Part shown: positions 12,102-23,724 of the stretch, in pieces | Layout of the letters: every line of letters begins with the position of its first letter | Position numbering within the stretch: the stretch's first letter is position 1 | Translations under genes and position numbers: made by a program | Notes under the pieces: model-generated | The model's input: the letters and a program-made list of their open reading frames with translations, nothing else | Databases searched by the model: none | What the model was told of the DNA's origin: nothing | From: Notamacropus eugenii | Taxonomy: Eukaryota; Chordata; Mammalia; Diprotodontia; Macropodidae | Direction: 5' to 3' | DNA length: 64,000 nt | Assembly (NCBI RefSeq): GCF_028372415.1 | Contig: NC_092875.1 | Span: 52,832,271 to 52,896,270 of the forward strand

Positions 12102-13131
12102 TCAGTTGTTGATAGAAATTCATTTTACCCAATAGGAAAACAGGAGGGAAAGGAGATAAGAGAAAGGGAAGATGACAAAAGGGAGGGCAGATTAAGAGAG
12201 GCAGTAGCTAGAAGTGAAGCAGAGTTTTGAGGAGAAACATGATAAAAAAGAGAGAAAAGAAACAAAAAATGGGATGGAGGAAGATACAGTTAGTAATCAT
12301 AACTGAATGTGAATGGGATTGGCTCACTCATAAAACAGAAGCAGATAGTGATTAGATTAGAAATAAGAATCTAACAATATGTTATTTACAAGAGACACAC
12401 TTGAAGCAGAAAAACACACAATCAAAATAAAGAATTGTAGGAGAACTTTCAACTGAATTAAAAAAGGCAGGGTTAGCAATCATGATCTCAGAAAAGCAAA
12501 AGAAAAAATAGAGACCTGATTAAAAGAAATAATCAGGGAAGGCACATTTTGATAACGGATACCATGGACAATGAAGTAATAGCCAAAAAAAATTGTAACA
12601 CTCTCTCATAAAGGTCTCATTTCTCAAATACATAGAGAACTGAATCAAATTTATAAGAATAAGCATCATTCCCCAATTGATGAATGTTCAAAGGTCATGA
12701 ATAGGCATGTGTTCAAAAGAAGAAATCAAAGTTATCTATGGTTTTTTAAAATGCTCTAAATCACTACTGATTAGAGAAAAGCAAATTAAAACAATTCTGA
12801 GGTACCACCTCAAACCTATAGGAAATTACAAATGCTGGAAGGAATTAAAGAAAATAGGTCAACTAGTTAACTGTTGATGTGATGGTGAAGTAGTGCAAAC
12901 ATTCTGGAGAACAATCTGGAATTATTTCCAGATGGTTATAAAATTGTGCATAGCCTTTTGACCCAGAAATACCACTATTAGATCTATATACCAAAGGGAT
13001 CAAAGGAAACGGACCTATATGTACAAAAGTATTTATAGCATCTCTTTTAGTGGTGACAAAGAATTGGAAATCAAGGGAATGGCTGAATAGGCTTCACATA
13101 CAATTGTGATGAAGTATCATTGCGTTAAAAG

Positions 13132-13214
13132 TATACGTGTGTTCATCCTTTGTTGCCAAAGAAGACCATGCCATCAGAGTACTGATGACATGACTTACAC
13201 TTGACTTTGTTTTG
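13132..13214 (+). mobile_element. Short RTE-related SINE inserted in L1
   Basis: A segment of about 83 bp starting near GTTCATCCTTTGTTGCC and ending near TTGACTTTGTTTTG interrupts L1 3' sequence. It is flanked by 19-base direct repeats (13113-13131 and 13215-13233) differing at four transition sites. The L1 reads on after it. The family name is tentative; its start resembles the SINE at 45150-45430. Confidence 0.6.
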
Positions 13215-13394
13215 AGTATTATTATGCTAAAAGAAATGATAATGATAAGGAGGATAATTGCAAGTAAAACATGGTGAGATCTCTATTAATGGAAACAAAA
13301 TGACGTGAGAAGAATTGAGAGATCATTGTGCATAGTAACAGCAATGTTGTAATGATAACCAACTGTGAAAGACTTGTGTTTATTGAATGGGAGG

Positions 13395-14100
13395 GTGGAA
13401 AATCAAACTAACATCTCTGAGGGATAGATTGGGGTGGAGAGAGACTTGAGACGAGACCAATCAGCAGCTTATTTACAATAGTCCAGGTGTGAGGTAATGG
13501 GAGCCTACAATAGGATGGTGGCAGTGTCATAGGAGAAAAGACATGAGTGTACAAGAAATGTTATGAAGGTAGAAATGATAGGACTTGGCAACTGATTGGA
13601 CATGGAAGTGGGGAGTGGCAAGAGTGAGGATGACACCTAGGTTGCTAGCCAGGGTGACTGAGAGGATGGTGTTTCCCTCAACAGTAAAAAGGGAGTTAGG
13701 GAGAAAGGTAATGAATACCATTTTGAATACACTGAGTTTTAGATACCTATGAGACATCAGGTTTGAGATGATCAATATGCAGGTGTAGATGAAAAACTGG
13801 AGAGTAATCTCTCTGGATTAATCAGGGCTGGATTAATAGATTTGAGAATCATTTTAGACATAAATGACAATTGAATCCATGGGAGCTGATGAGATCACCA
13901 AACAATACAGTATTGAGGGAAAAGACAATGGGGCCCAGCCCAGAGCTTTATGGGCCATCCACAGTTATCAACAATGATCCAGATGATTATCCAGCAAAAG
14001 AGACCAACAAAAGGTGGTCAGATGAATAGAAGGAATAATAAAAGAGAGTAGACCTTGTAGAATTGAGTAGAGTAGAACAGAGTAGAGTAGAGTTGACCTT
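13395..14100 (+). repeat. Ancient interspersed repeat (LINE-like, family not identified)
   Basis: Contains 'AATAGTCCAGGTGTGAGGTAATGGGAGCC', 'GACTTGGCAACTGATTGGA' and 'ACACCTAGGTTGCTAGCC' type blocks, which I recognise as a widely dispersed old mammalian repeat. A related stretch occurs at 59870-60240 (GCTATTGCAATAGTGGGAAG, GACTTGGCCATTGATTGGAT). Short plus- and minus-strand frames are not convincing genes. Confidence 0.55.
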
Positions 14101-14430
14101 GATTCATGTTGTGGCCATAATTAGCTATTCCAACCATACTCCCTACTGCTAAATGAAATACTGTCCTGTGAAGAGGTTTCATATGTTTCATATCAATTGT
14201 GGCAACTAGACTAGGTAATCTCTTATGTTTCTTCTGGTTCTAAATCCTATATTCTTGTAAGTATAATGGAATTATAGGTTGGGGGAAAAGTGATTCAGGA
14301 AGAGGAGAGGTATGTTGGCATATACAAGGTACATATCATCCAAAAAGAGGCACCAATGGGAAGAAATATCAATAAGAATTCTTTTTCCTCCAGAGTTTGG
14401 GAAAGCTGGTATGTGCGTGCATGCATGCAT

Positions 14431-14434
14431 GTGT

Positions 14435-14488
<54 letters not shown>
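14431..14488. repeat. (GT)n microsatellite
   Basis: About 28 GT units with one early interruption, preceded by a GCATGCATGCAT stretch at about 14418-14430. Confidence 0.97.
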
Positions 14489-14491
<3 letters not shown>

Positions 14492-14529
14492 TAGAAGCCT
14501 GGAATCATAGCCTTATGTAGTATGGAAGT

Positions 14530-14870
14530 GCTTTAGAATCACTTAATATCAGAACAGTAAGAGCCCTCAGAAGTCAATCAATACAACTGACAGATGAACA
14601 GTAATCTGTTCTACAATGTTTCCAATAGGAAGACCACCAGGGATAGGGAACTCACAACCTCTAGAGGCAACATCTGCATTATTTCAAACCTATAGCTGTC
14701 ACTTAATAACTCCCCAACTCCCACCCCCAATTACTCCCTGTCCTCTCCTCTGAAACCAAACAGAACAAATTGATCCCACTTAAAGCCCTTAAATGCTTGA
14801 AAATTATTAATCACTCAAGAAGTATTTATTAAGTACCCTACTATGCACCAAGCACAATATCTCCATAAAT
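14530..14870 (+). repeat. CR1/L2-like old LINE fragments
   Basis: 14570-14790 carries the 'AGGGAACTCACAACCTCTAGAGGCA' and 'CAAACAGAACAAATTGATCCC' blocks also found, diverged, at 41170-41670, 60300-60600 and 62230-62700. 14815-14865 (TATTTATTAAGTACC, ACTATGCACCAAGCAC) is the reverse complement of an L2-type 3' end. Confidence 0.55.
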
Positions 14871-15179
14871 CTTTACTTTTGCACATGGGTTGGAGTACAG
14901 GGCTGCTGAGGTCCCTTCACACTATGAGTATTATATGCTCTTTTGTTGCAGTTTTCCAGAGCAAAGAGAATATGTTTATATTGGGAAACCCACCTAAAAA
15001 ATGAGAGTGAGGGTGAATACAAGGGTCTAAGCACCCCTGCTCACCACTGTGCCCTACCACTGCTAGACTATGAGGGCAATTTTTTAATTCTTTTTACATT
15101 TTCTTTAAATATATGCATGTATACATGCAAGTGTAAATTATATGTATTTTCTATTTGGAAATAGACAGAAAGCTTCGTC

Positions 15180-17691
15180 ATATTTCTGAGGAATTGCTGC
15201 TGATCATTGTGTTTCTCAGTTTCTAAAGTCTTTCAAAATTGGTTGTCTTTATAATGGTTCTGTTAACGTACAAATTATTCTCTTGGTTTTATTCACTTCA
15301 TTCTGCATTGTTTCATACAAGTCTTCTCAAGTTTTTCTGAAACCATTCCTTTAATAATTTATGATTATATATATGTATATAAGCATATATACACATATAC
15401 ATACATATATTTAACATGAAAATTTTATTCTGTAACATTCATATACTATAATTTGTTCAGTCATTCTCCAATTAATGGGATTCCCCTCAGTTTGTCATTC
15501 TTTGCAAACTCGAAAAAGCTGATTTAAATATTGTTGTACATATAAGGCATTTTTCTCTTTGATCTCTTTAGGGTATAGACATAGCAGCAATATCCCAATG
15601 TCAAAATGTATGCATGATTTTATAGCTTTACAGAAGTAGTTGCTTTCCAGAATGGCTAGACCATGTCATAGTTCCACCAACATTTTTTTTCCCACAGTCC
15701 CTCCAGCACCTGTCAGTTTTTAAAATCATCTTTGCCAATTTGATGAGTGTTAGCTGGTACCTCGGAGTTATTTTAATTTGTATTACTTAATACATTTTTG
15801 TAGCACTATTAATAGTCTGAATTTCTTCCTCTGAAAACTGCTTATTGCTATGTTTTGATCATTGATCAATTGGGGAATGACTTAGTCAAAAATTTGCATC
15901 GGTTCCCTACATATCTTAGAAATGGGACATTTGTCAGAGAAGCAGCAAGGATTCCCACCCCCACCCCCACCCCCAATTTCCAGTTTTCTTTTTAATCTTA
16001 GCTGTATTGATTTTGTTTGGGCACAAACTTTTTAGTTTGATGTAATAAAAATTGTCCATTTTACTTTCTGGGAACCTCTTAATTTCTTGTTCCACCTTGA
16101 ATTCTTCACTTATCTAGTTTGGATAGGTAATTTTTCCCCATCCTTCTCTAATATGTGTTACCCTTTATATCTAAATTATATAACTATTGGGAGCTTGTCT
16201 TGGTATTCAGTATGAGATTTTGGTCTATACCCAATTTCTCTGAGACTGCTTTCTCATTTTTTTTTTTGTTGAATACTGAGTTCTTGCTTGAATAGCTAGG
16301 ATCTTTGGGTTTATTGTATTCTAGGCTATTGAGTTAATTTGCTTCTGTGCACTGAAACTTTTCTAGTCATCAGTCTCTTTATTTCTTACTCAGTAACAAA
16401 CTACTTTGATGATTATGACTTTGCAATATAGCAGACTCTCTTTCTTCCTACTTTCCCCCCATTAATTTCCTTGATATTCTTGACCTGTTTGTTACTCCAG
16501 GTGAATTTTATCATTTTTTCTAGTTCTATAAAATAATTCTTTGGTAGTTTGGTGTAACACTGAATAAGTAAATTAAGTTAGTAGCTTTGTCATTTTTATT
16601 ATATTGGCTCAATCTACCCATGAACAATGAATATTTCTTCAATTATTTATATCTATCTTTATGCAAAGAGAGTTTTAAAATTATGTTTACATAGTTCTTG
16701 GGAATGTCTTGTCTGGTGGACTCTCAAGTATTTTATGCTATCAATAGATATTTTAAATAGAATTTCTCTTTCTATCTCTTGCTGCTAGATTTTCTTGGTA
16801 ATGTACAGACATGGATGATTTGTGGGGATTTATTTTATATCCTACAACTTTCTTAAAGCTGTTAATTATTTCAATCACTTTTTAGTTGACTTTATAGAGT
16901 TCTGTAATTAAACTGTCATATCACCTGCAAAAGATGATCATTTTGCTTATGTTTATTCCCTCAATTCATTTTTCTTGCCCTATTACTATACCTAGTATTC
17001 CTAGCACTGCATTGAAAAGAAATTGTAATATTGGGCATCTTTGCTTTACCCTTGATCTTATTGGAAAGGCCTCTAATTTACCCCATTTTACATAATGCTG
17101 ACTTTTGATTTTAGATGATGCTACTTATCACTTTAAGGAAAGTTCTATTGATTTTATACTTTATAATAACAGGAATTCATACTATATTTTGTGAAAGGCT
17201 GTTACTGCATTCACTGATATAATTATATGATTTTTATTGTTTTTGTTAAAATGCATAATTATGTTTACAGTGTTTCTAGTACTGAACCAGTCTTGCATTT
17301 CTGGTGCTAGTCTAGCCTGGTCATAGTGTGTAATCTTTGTGATGTATTGCTATAATCTTCTTGCTAATATTTTATTTAACATTTTTTATCAATATTCACA
17401 TGTGTATAGATCTATACTTTTCTCAGTTTTGATTCTCCCTAGTTTAGGTATTAAACTAAATTTACATCAAAGAAGCAATTTGGTAGGACCCCTTCCCCCA
17501 ACTTTTCTGAAAATAGTTCATGTAGTATTAGAATTAATCGTTCTTAGAATGCTTGATAGAATTTATTTATGTTAATCTGATCCTGTTTCTCCCCCCCCCC
17601 CCACACCTTTTGGAGTTAAATTATGGTTTATTCAATTATTTTTCTAAGACAAGGTTATCAAAGTACTCTATTTCATATTCTGCAATTTGTA
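15180..17691 (-). mobile_element. Old L1 LINE, ORF2/3' part
   Basis: Minus-strand L1 with a diverged 3' region (15300-15900) and ORF2 RT sequence (16000-17690), colinear with 27600-29900. Many indels and no frame of note. It contains small C-rich and T-rich low-complexity tracts (15955-15975, 17590-17603). It is interrupted by a plus-strand LTR and resumes at 18086. Confidence 0.8.
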
Positions 17692-18085
17692 TGTGAATGT
17701 GATAAGTCAGTGAAGACTTCTCAAGGACCTAAGTCTAAAGTAAGGCAGATATAAGGCCTGAGCTTCAAGTTATCAAAATCATATGATATGGAAAACTTGA
17801 AGTTGTGAAACTGTCTGTCACTCCTCTCCCCAGTCTTGCTTAACCCATTTCCTTATTTCTGAAATAAAGACTGCTAGCTCAGGCTTTTGACCAAAAGGGT
17901 AAGGGGGAGTTTTGTGGTTTTTAGCTTTATAACTGGCATCTGCTTCTGTAAAGGCGCCTCCCTGCTCCAGGAAACTGGTGAAGGGACCACCTGCTTCTTG
18001 CAAGAACCAAATAAAGGACTTTCTGTTTGTCCTTTGAGATGCCTCTGAGTAGTCGATTTGAGTAGGGGTCTCTCCATCCCACGCA
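17692..18085 (+). mobile_element. Solo LTR of an endogenous retrovirus (fossil)
   Basis: A segment of about 395 bp in plus orientation inside L1, with an AATAAAG polyadenylation-type signal near 18010 and a 3' end CCATCCCACGCA. It is homologous, in inverted orientation, to the LTR at 18341-18780: GTGAAGACTTCTCA near the 5' end and the GCCTCTGAGTAG, GATTT...GTAGGG and CCATCCCAC blocks near the 3' end. TATGT occurs on both sides as a possible target duplication. No internal region accompanies it, so it looks like a solo LTR. Confidence 0.7.
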
Positions 18086-18340
18086 ATATGTTTCTAAATA
18101 TCCATCCATTTCATTTAGTTATTTTTATTGGCATGTAATTTTGTGAAACAGAAACTAACAAATAATTTTTATTTCCTATTTATTGGTTGTGAATAAACTT
18201 TTTCATGTTTTATACTGGCAATTTGTTGGGTTTTTTTAAGATCAAGTTGGCTGAAAGTTTTATCTATTTTATTGTTTTTTTCCATAAAGAATCAACTCCT
18301 TGTTTTATTAATTAAAAGAGGGGATTTTTGCTTCCAACTG
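18086..18340 (-). mobile_element. L1 ORF2 segment between two LTRs
   Basis: Continuation of the minus-strand L1 RT region after the solo LTR; TCCATCCATTTCATTTAGTT and the TTGGCATGTAAT block match the L1 order seen at 4340-4390 and 30010-30055. It stops where the next LTR begins. Confidence 0.75.
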
Positions 18341-18780
18341 TGTGGGATGGCTCAGGTCCCTACATAAATCAATTACTCAGAGGCCTCTCTAAGTGATGAC
18401 AGAAAAGTGATTTATTCGATTCTCGAGAAGCGGGGCTAACCCGTAAGAGTAGGAAAGTCGAAGACAAAGAAAGGGGCAGTGATTTATATAGACCCTAAAG
18501 CAAGTCCCTCCTCCCCCCCACTGACCATTATCCTCATTAGCTGAGAATATGATCTTACATTCTAGACACGAAATCTAACCAATCTCTTTTGAAATGAAGA
18601 CATTGAGGAATTATGTAGGTTTTGTCCAAACATTGAGACCCTAATACACTACACAGTTTTATATCCTTATATGGAACTATTCTATTCTAAAAATATTGTA
18701 ACCTTGAGCCTTTAGGCCTTACCTCACCCCTGGGAGAAGAATTACAATCTGAGAAGTCTTCACTAAACCTATCCCACTCA
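18341..18780 (-). mobile_element. 3' LTR of a minus-strand endogenous retrovirus (fossil)
   Basis: Starts TGTGGGATGG and ends near CCCACTCA on the plus strand, that is TG...CA on the minus strand, about 440 bp. A polypurine tract (AAGAGGAGGGA read on the minus strand, about 18781-18795) sits directly upstream of its 5' edge, and env sequence lies beyond that. This makes it the 3' LTR of the element at 18781-20500. A minus-strand AATAAA-type signal lies near 18415. Confidence 0.75.
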
Positions 18781-20500
18781 ATCCCTCCTCTTATTTATTA
18801 ACCTGAAGACTTCTCACGGATATTTCAACCACAGTTCTGTAACATGATCTCACACTGTCTATAATCTCCTCATCCCAATCAGGATCATTCCTGTCTTTTG
18901 TCTCCACAGGTGCCCATCCTTCCTTCTTTAATATCATCAATCTCCTTCTTCTGCAAGTAAATAATCTAAGATTAATCTATGTTGCAGTACTGCTTCCCTA
19001 GTTTGTGTGGCTTGATCGGCCAATAAGTCCAAAGCCTTTGCTGTTTGGTTGGTAATAATTTCAACTACTGCTTGGAGTCTGATTAGTCTATTTAATAGAT
19101 ATATAAGGATTCTATAACCCCAACTCCCATCTTGAGCCCAAGTTACAGGCCCATGCTCTCTAATTATCCTCTCAGGAGGCCGTGTCACCCCACCCATTTG
19201 CATTTCCAGTCTGAGTGAGGAAGGTGTCAATGTTCCTCTTTCTTTTGGCTAGATCATCATATAGAGGGACCCCTAGATGCTGTTTCCCTGATTCAGGCAA
19301 GAAAAAGAATTTAGGTCTCACCAATCTAACGTAACAAACACCTCTCCAGTTTAGCGGAAGGTGAGTATAAGCTGTCTGTCCATATATCCAATAATGTCCT
19401 CTCAAAGCAGGATTTTCCTCTAGAAACAGTCTTACTCTATAATCCACAGCTGGAAAGTACTTCACATCATCTGGGCCTAATGATCCCCCTTCCAGGATCT
19501 CTGACTTGTACTTCCATAGTTGTTGTTTCTTCTTCCATATACAATGTTGATAATTCTCCCCAGTTCTATTGATTACACTCCAGAAAGCATCAAACATCAT
19601 CCTATGTGTTCCATCCTCCCACTTTCATACCCGTTCTTTATATTCTCTGTTATTCTTAGTACTATTCATATATATACAGCTCCACAAATAGTCATGGTCG
19701 TGACCCCATGCACATGGTTTTCTGGGATCAGAGGGGTTGTAAAACTTGTACCCACAACTTTTGTGATATTCCCCTTTTGTTCTCTCTTCGTATGAAGAGG
19801 ATGGGAAAAATGAATGTGTACAGGGAATCACCCTACCATCTGAACAGGTAATATTGTTCCGATCCCATCTGTTTGCATACTGGGCACAATCAATATGAGC
19901 CAGGGTTTCTGGCCTTTGTGTGAATGTCCACTTACAATTACTTTCTCCCAACCATGTCTCCTGCAATTGTTTAATTTAAACAATGTTCACCTGGAACTGA
20001 TTCAGACAAAGACCATTGGTGTTTCTCTTGGCTTGTCCAGAATCTTGTTCCGTCATGTACTACAGATCTATTACTTAAAATCCAGACTGGACTCAGCGGT
20101 ACTGCTACCCATGGCCATTGGCTTAACCACTGAGGTCCCCCACAAATCCAACAGTTGGATACCTCAAAGGTGTCCGCAATGGTCTGAATTAGGGCCAGGA
20201 AACTATTTTCAAGGGGGGGAGTGGTTTGATAATTGGGACCTGGTGTCCCAGCAGTGGGAGCAGGATCATGCCTAAAAGGGACATTCCCAAGGTATTACAT
20301 TTTGGTTGCATTGTTCCCAAGGTTTGTCAAGTCCACACAATCTTAATAGAAGAGTCCTGTTTAGATAATGTGATGAATGGCTTAGGACAATTGCTGAACA
20401 GAGAATCCTGTTAAGAACAAACAATAATAATCCTAGTATAGTTCCCCAAATAACAAAACTTATAATGAATTTATATATATATATATATATATATCTCATT
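18781..20500 (-). mobile_element. Endogenous retrovirus env region (fossil), gammaretrovirus-type TM
   Basis: Minus-strand reading shows pieces of a retroviral envelope: surface-subunit sequence at about 19300-20400, a basic KRKR stretch near 19220, and transmembrane-subunit ectodomain at 18937-19230. The TM part contains [16 protein letters not shown], a leucine/glutamine-rich helix and [12 protein letters not shown], which resembles the immunosuppressive-type segment of gamma-type Env. Next to the polypurine tract and 3' LTR, this is the 3' end of a provirus. The coding region is broken in several places. No gag, pol or 5' LTR was recognised; the divergence suggests an old insertion. Confidence 0.75.
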
Positions 20501-22103
20501 GGCTATCCCTTTCCAAATTCTGTGTGTTCTCACACACGCTTCAAACGGAGCTTTTAATACTGACAAAGTGTGTCTCCAAGCATGAAGCTTGAGAGTTTAA
20601 TAACTAATAGTAATAATTATAAATGACAGTAAACAACTTTAAAATTTTTAAATGCAATAACCTTCCATAACTTTGTCTACTGGCTTCCCAATCATGCTAA
20701 ACATTTTCTGAATTGGGATGGGGGAATAGATAGTTCAAGGTTCAATCTTACCCATATTCCTCCCCTCCTCTTATTTATTCCATACCTAAATCTTATCAAT
20801 AAATACCTTTTCACATTCTTTCCCTTATGAATCCTTCCCTTCATCTATCTTCCTTTTATATGAATATGGGAAGGAAGCAAAGTTGACTAACACATTAGCA
20901 AATTACAGGGGGTAGTCCCCTTGTCATAAGTACAGATACAGAGATTTAAATTAATGAACTGTCCATTTAAAGGTTCCATCTCATACAGCAGTCTGGGGAG
21001 AAATATCATCTTATGTAATTTTCTGATCTGGATGCTCCTTCAAACAGTCGTCAGCACAGCATCTCAGCATCTTCTTCTCTTTATCTTCTTGTAGAAATCC
21101 AGATGTCCACTTTCCTACAGAACTGAACTTAATACCATCTTAGATTGCCATTCCTATCATTCTTACAAAAATCAAAATTGAAACTTTGACAAATTGTCAT
21201 TTTTTTTTTAGAAAAAAAAAGAAAATTCACATTAAAATGAAGCTTCTACATTTCACAGTAAGTCGTTATTCATTCCCTCATTAAGAAGATGAGATTTCAC
21301 TAAGGAGTCAATACCAGGCTCCAGTACTTATATAAATACAATAAATAATCATTTTTAACACAGTGCATATCACATCATAAAACAATTCCAACTTCTGATC
21401 ATATGATGCTTCTTTTAAAGCATTTACAATATAGTCCACAAACCATTTTTCATTTAGCATTAACCAACTAAGACAAAATAATAACTATGCATGCTAGTCT
21501 CACAAGCCCTTGACCTAATCATCTCCACACTATTACTAAGAATTAGAGGACCCTAACTTATTGTTGTTGGTCTAAAGTCCTAAACCTGTTAGCTCAATTT
21601 TAGACTTAACCTCAGATGTTCCCCTACCAACAATCTATTATTCAACAGATCTAGTATTATTACTTACAAAACTTCTGATTTTAGGAATTTGCCACTAAGA
21701 GTAGGGACATTGCAGGGAAACAACATTTCCCTCACTTCATGTCAGTTCCAGGCAGGAGTAGATTGTCAATTAGCGTTCAGCCAGGCTTCAAGTCTGCCAC
21801 GTGTCAGTGGGGAAATTGAGTCAGAAGAATCCTACCTCAGCTCAGGCTGAACAGCCACTCTCCAGACCTTCCCATGAGATCACCTTTTTGCAGTTCATAC
21901 CAGCATCTCACAGGCTTACTGGCATCATGGATCAGTGGCTCAGACTGCCTTTCTTGCTATCCACACTTGCTATCTGGAGTTAGACTCAGAAGAACAGTCA
22001 GTTAATAGTCCCACAAAAATCTTAAAATAGCAAGCTCCAATAATCAGTTTCAAACATGACTAATTTCACATTGGCCAAGGAACATCTTTTGATTTCATTT
22101 GAC
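20501..22103. other. Unassigned AT-rich sequence
   Basis: No convincing gene or repeat was recognised. It may be more of the retroviral interior, because it adjoins env on the upstream side of the element, but no gag or pol motif is visible. A second polypurine-like CTCCTCTTATTTATT occurs at about 20766-20780, similar to the tract at 18785-18799. Confidence 0.4.
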
Positions 22104-22816
22104 TTGTTTTTTTTACTTAACTTTTAACATTCATTTTAACAGAATTTTGGGTTCCAAATTTTCTTCCCTTTTGTCCCCTCCCCCCACCCCCAAACACCGA
22201 GCATTCTAATTGCCCCTATCACCAATCTGCTCTCTCTTCTATCATCCCTCTCTGCCCTTGTCTCCATCTTCTCTTTTGTCCTGTAGGGCCAGATAATTTT
22301 CTATACCCGTTTACCCGTATTTCTTATTTCCTAGTGGCAAGAACAGCACTCGACAGTTGTTCCTAAAACTTTGAGTTCCAACTTCTTTTCCTCCTTCCCC
22401 CCTCACCCTTTCCCTTTGGAAGGCAAGCAGTTCAATATAGGCCAAATCTGTGTAGTTTTGCAAATGACTTCCATAATGGTGGTGTTGTATAAGACTAACT
22501 ATATTTCCCTCCATCCTATCCTGCCCCCCATTACTTCTATTCTCTCTTTTGATCCTATCCCTCCCCATGAGTGTTGACCTCAGATTGCTCCCTCCTCCCC
22601 ATGCCCTCCCTTCCATCATCCCCCTCAACCTGCTTATCCCCTTATCTCCCACTTTCCTGTATTGTGAGATAGGTTTTCATACCAAAATGAGTGTGCATTT
22701 TATTCCTTCCTTTAGTGGAATGTGATGAGAGTAAACTTCATGTTTTTCTCTCATCTCCCCTCTTTATCCCTCCACTAATAAGTCTTTTGCTTGCCTCTTT
22801 TATGAGAGATAATTTG
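22104..22816 (-). mobile_element. HAL1-like element, 5'-truncated copy C
   Basis: Minus-strand 3' portion only: A-rich end at about 22110, then the same C/T-rich 3' region as copies A and B (AATTTTGGGTTCCAAATTTTC, TTGTCCCCTCC, GGCAAGCAGTTCAATATAGG). It breaks off at about 22816, before the microsatellite and ORF1. ATTTGAC occurs at both junctions (22097-22103 and 22812-22818), but the right copy overlaps element sequence. Confidence 0.8.
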
Positions 22817-23724
22817 ACATGCAATATTTCTTTTGGGGAATGGTATCAGGTTAAGTTGGTTGGAACTTATGGACAACAAGCAGATATTCGAGGGGATAAC
22901 AGTATGAATGGCAACTTCCCTTTCAATTGTACCTTTAAACTATCTCAGAGGGAAAGTTGCATTCCTGAGAAAGGTGAGTTCAGGCAGACACTAACTTAAT
23001 TATTAAAATCAGTACAGCATAAAATAAATTACACTGTAAAGTCAATATGATAGAAATCATAACTAATATTAATTTTTATCTTTTCATACCCCTAAACTAG
23101 CAGAATAAGATTTTACAATTGCTTATAGCCTCAGAACTCTGTTTTCTAACAATTTCTCTCAGGGATGATGAGTCATAAAGAAAGAAATTAGCATAAAAGT
23201 TTTCTCTTCTTTACAAGAGAACAAAAGTCACCAGACAGACTAAAGAGACACTAAGTTGCCTTGATGCCTTAGTGTCACCTTATTACTCGCTATGTTCTTC
23301 TGTTCTTTTGTGATTCAGACCCCTAAAATATAGAGGCAAATTGCATGGTGCCTCAACTTCTAACCAGGGAAGGAAGAAATATTCTTGCCTCTATGACTCC
23401 ATGGTAACAGCAGCTGTGACTGCTTTGGCTCCCGTCATTGCTGTTGCCACTGTCATAGACTCAGGGAGGTGTAAAAGAGGTAAAGACACTTCCATCAGAA
23501 GTTGGGGCATCATGATAGTGAGGCAAGTAGAAGTCAGTATAGCCAGGAGATATTTTAGTCTTGAGGATAAACAAGGGAACCTCAGATAGTAGATGGAACT
23601 ACAGGAAAAATCAGTGTAGCTCTGAGGAAAAAAGATGCTGTAGATTTTCCAATTAGCTAATGAGTCTGAGATGGAGAGTGGAAGATTATCATTTTCTTTT
23701 CAGATTTCCCTCCTATTTTAGCTC
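22817..23724. other. Unassigned sequence
   Basis: No repeat or gene recognised. A small plus-strand open frame (23341-23589) has no motif and no splice or context support. It may be the flank interrupted by HAL1-like copy C. Confidence 0.35.

Larger units (their letters stand above)
10869..13390 (+). mobile_element. L1 LINE, plus strand, internally deleted
   Basis: Plus-strand ORF1 (11020-11298 and onward, with the TKLRRDNLRIIELPKS block) is followed by the inter-ORF region and a little ORF2 endonuclease sequence (about 12330-12560). The sequence then jumps to the ORF2 C-terminal/3' region at about 12600. The reverse transcriptase is missing. It lacks its 5'UTR and abuts the 5' end of the opposite-strand L1 at 10868. 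A small SINE lies at 13132-13214. Confidence 0.75.

Noticed and set aside
14272-14520. Frames with His-Thr or Cys-Val runs
   Set aside because: These are translations of the (GT)n array; the same applies to 7785-7976 and 36153-36609.
20755-20790. Second polypurine tract suggesting another LTR boundary
   Set aside because: No LTR-like sequence or repeat of 18341-18780 follows it, so it was not called.
23341-23589. Plus-strand 82-codon frame
   Set aside because: No motif, no splice signals, and it lies in an unassigned stretch between repeats.
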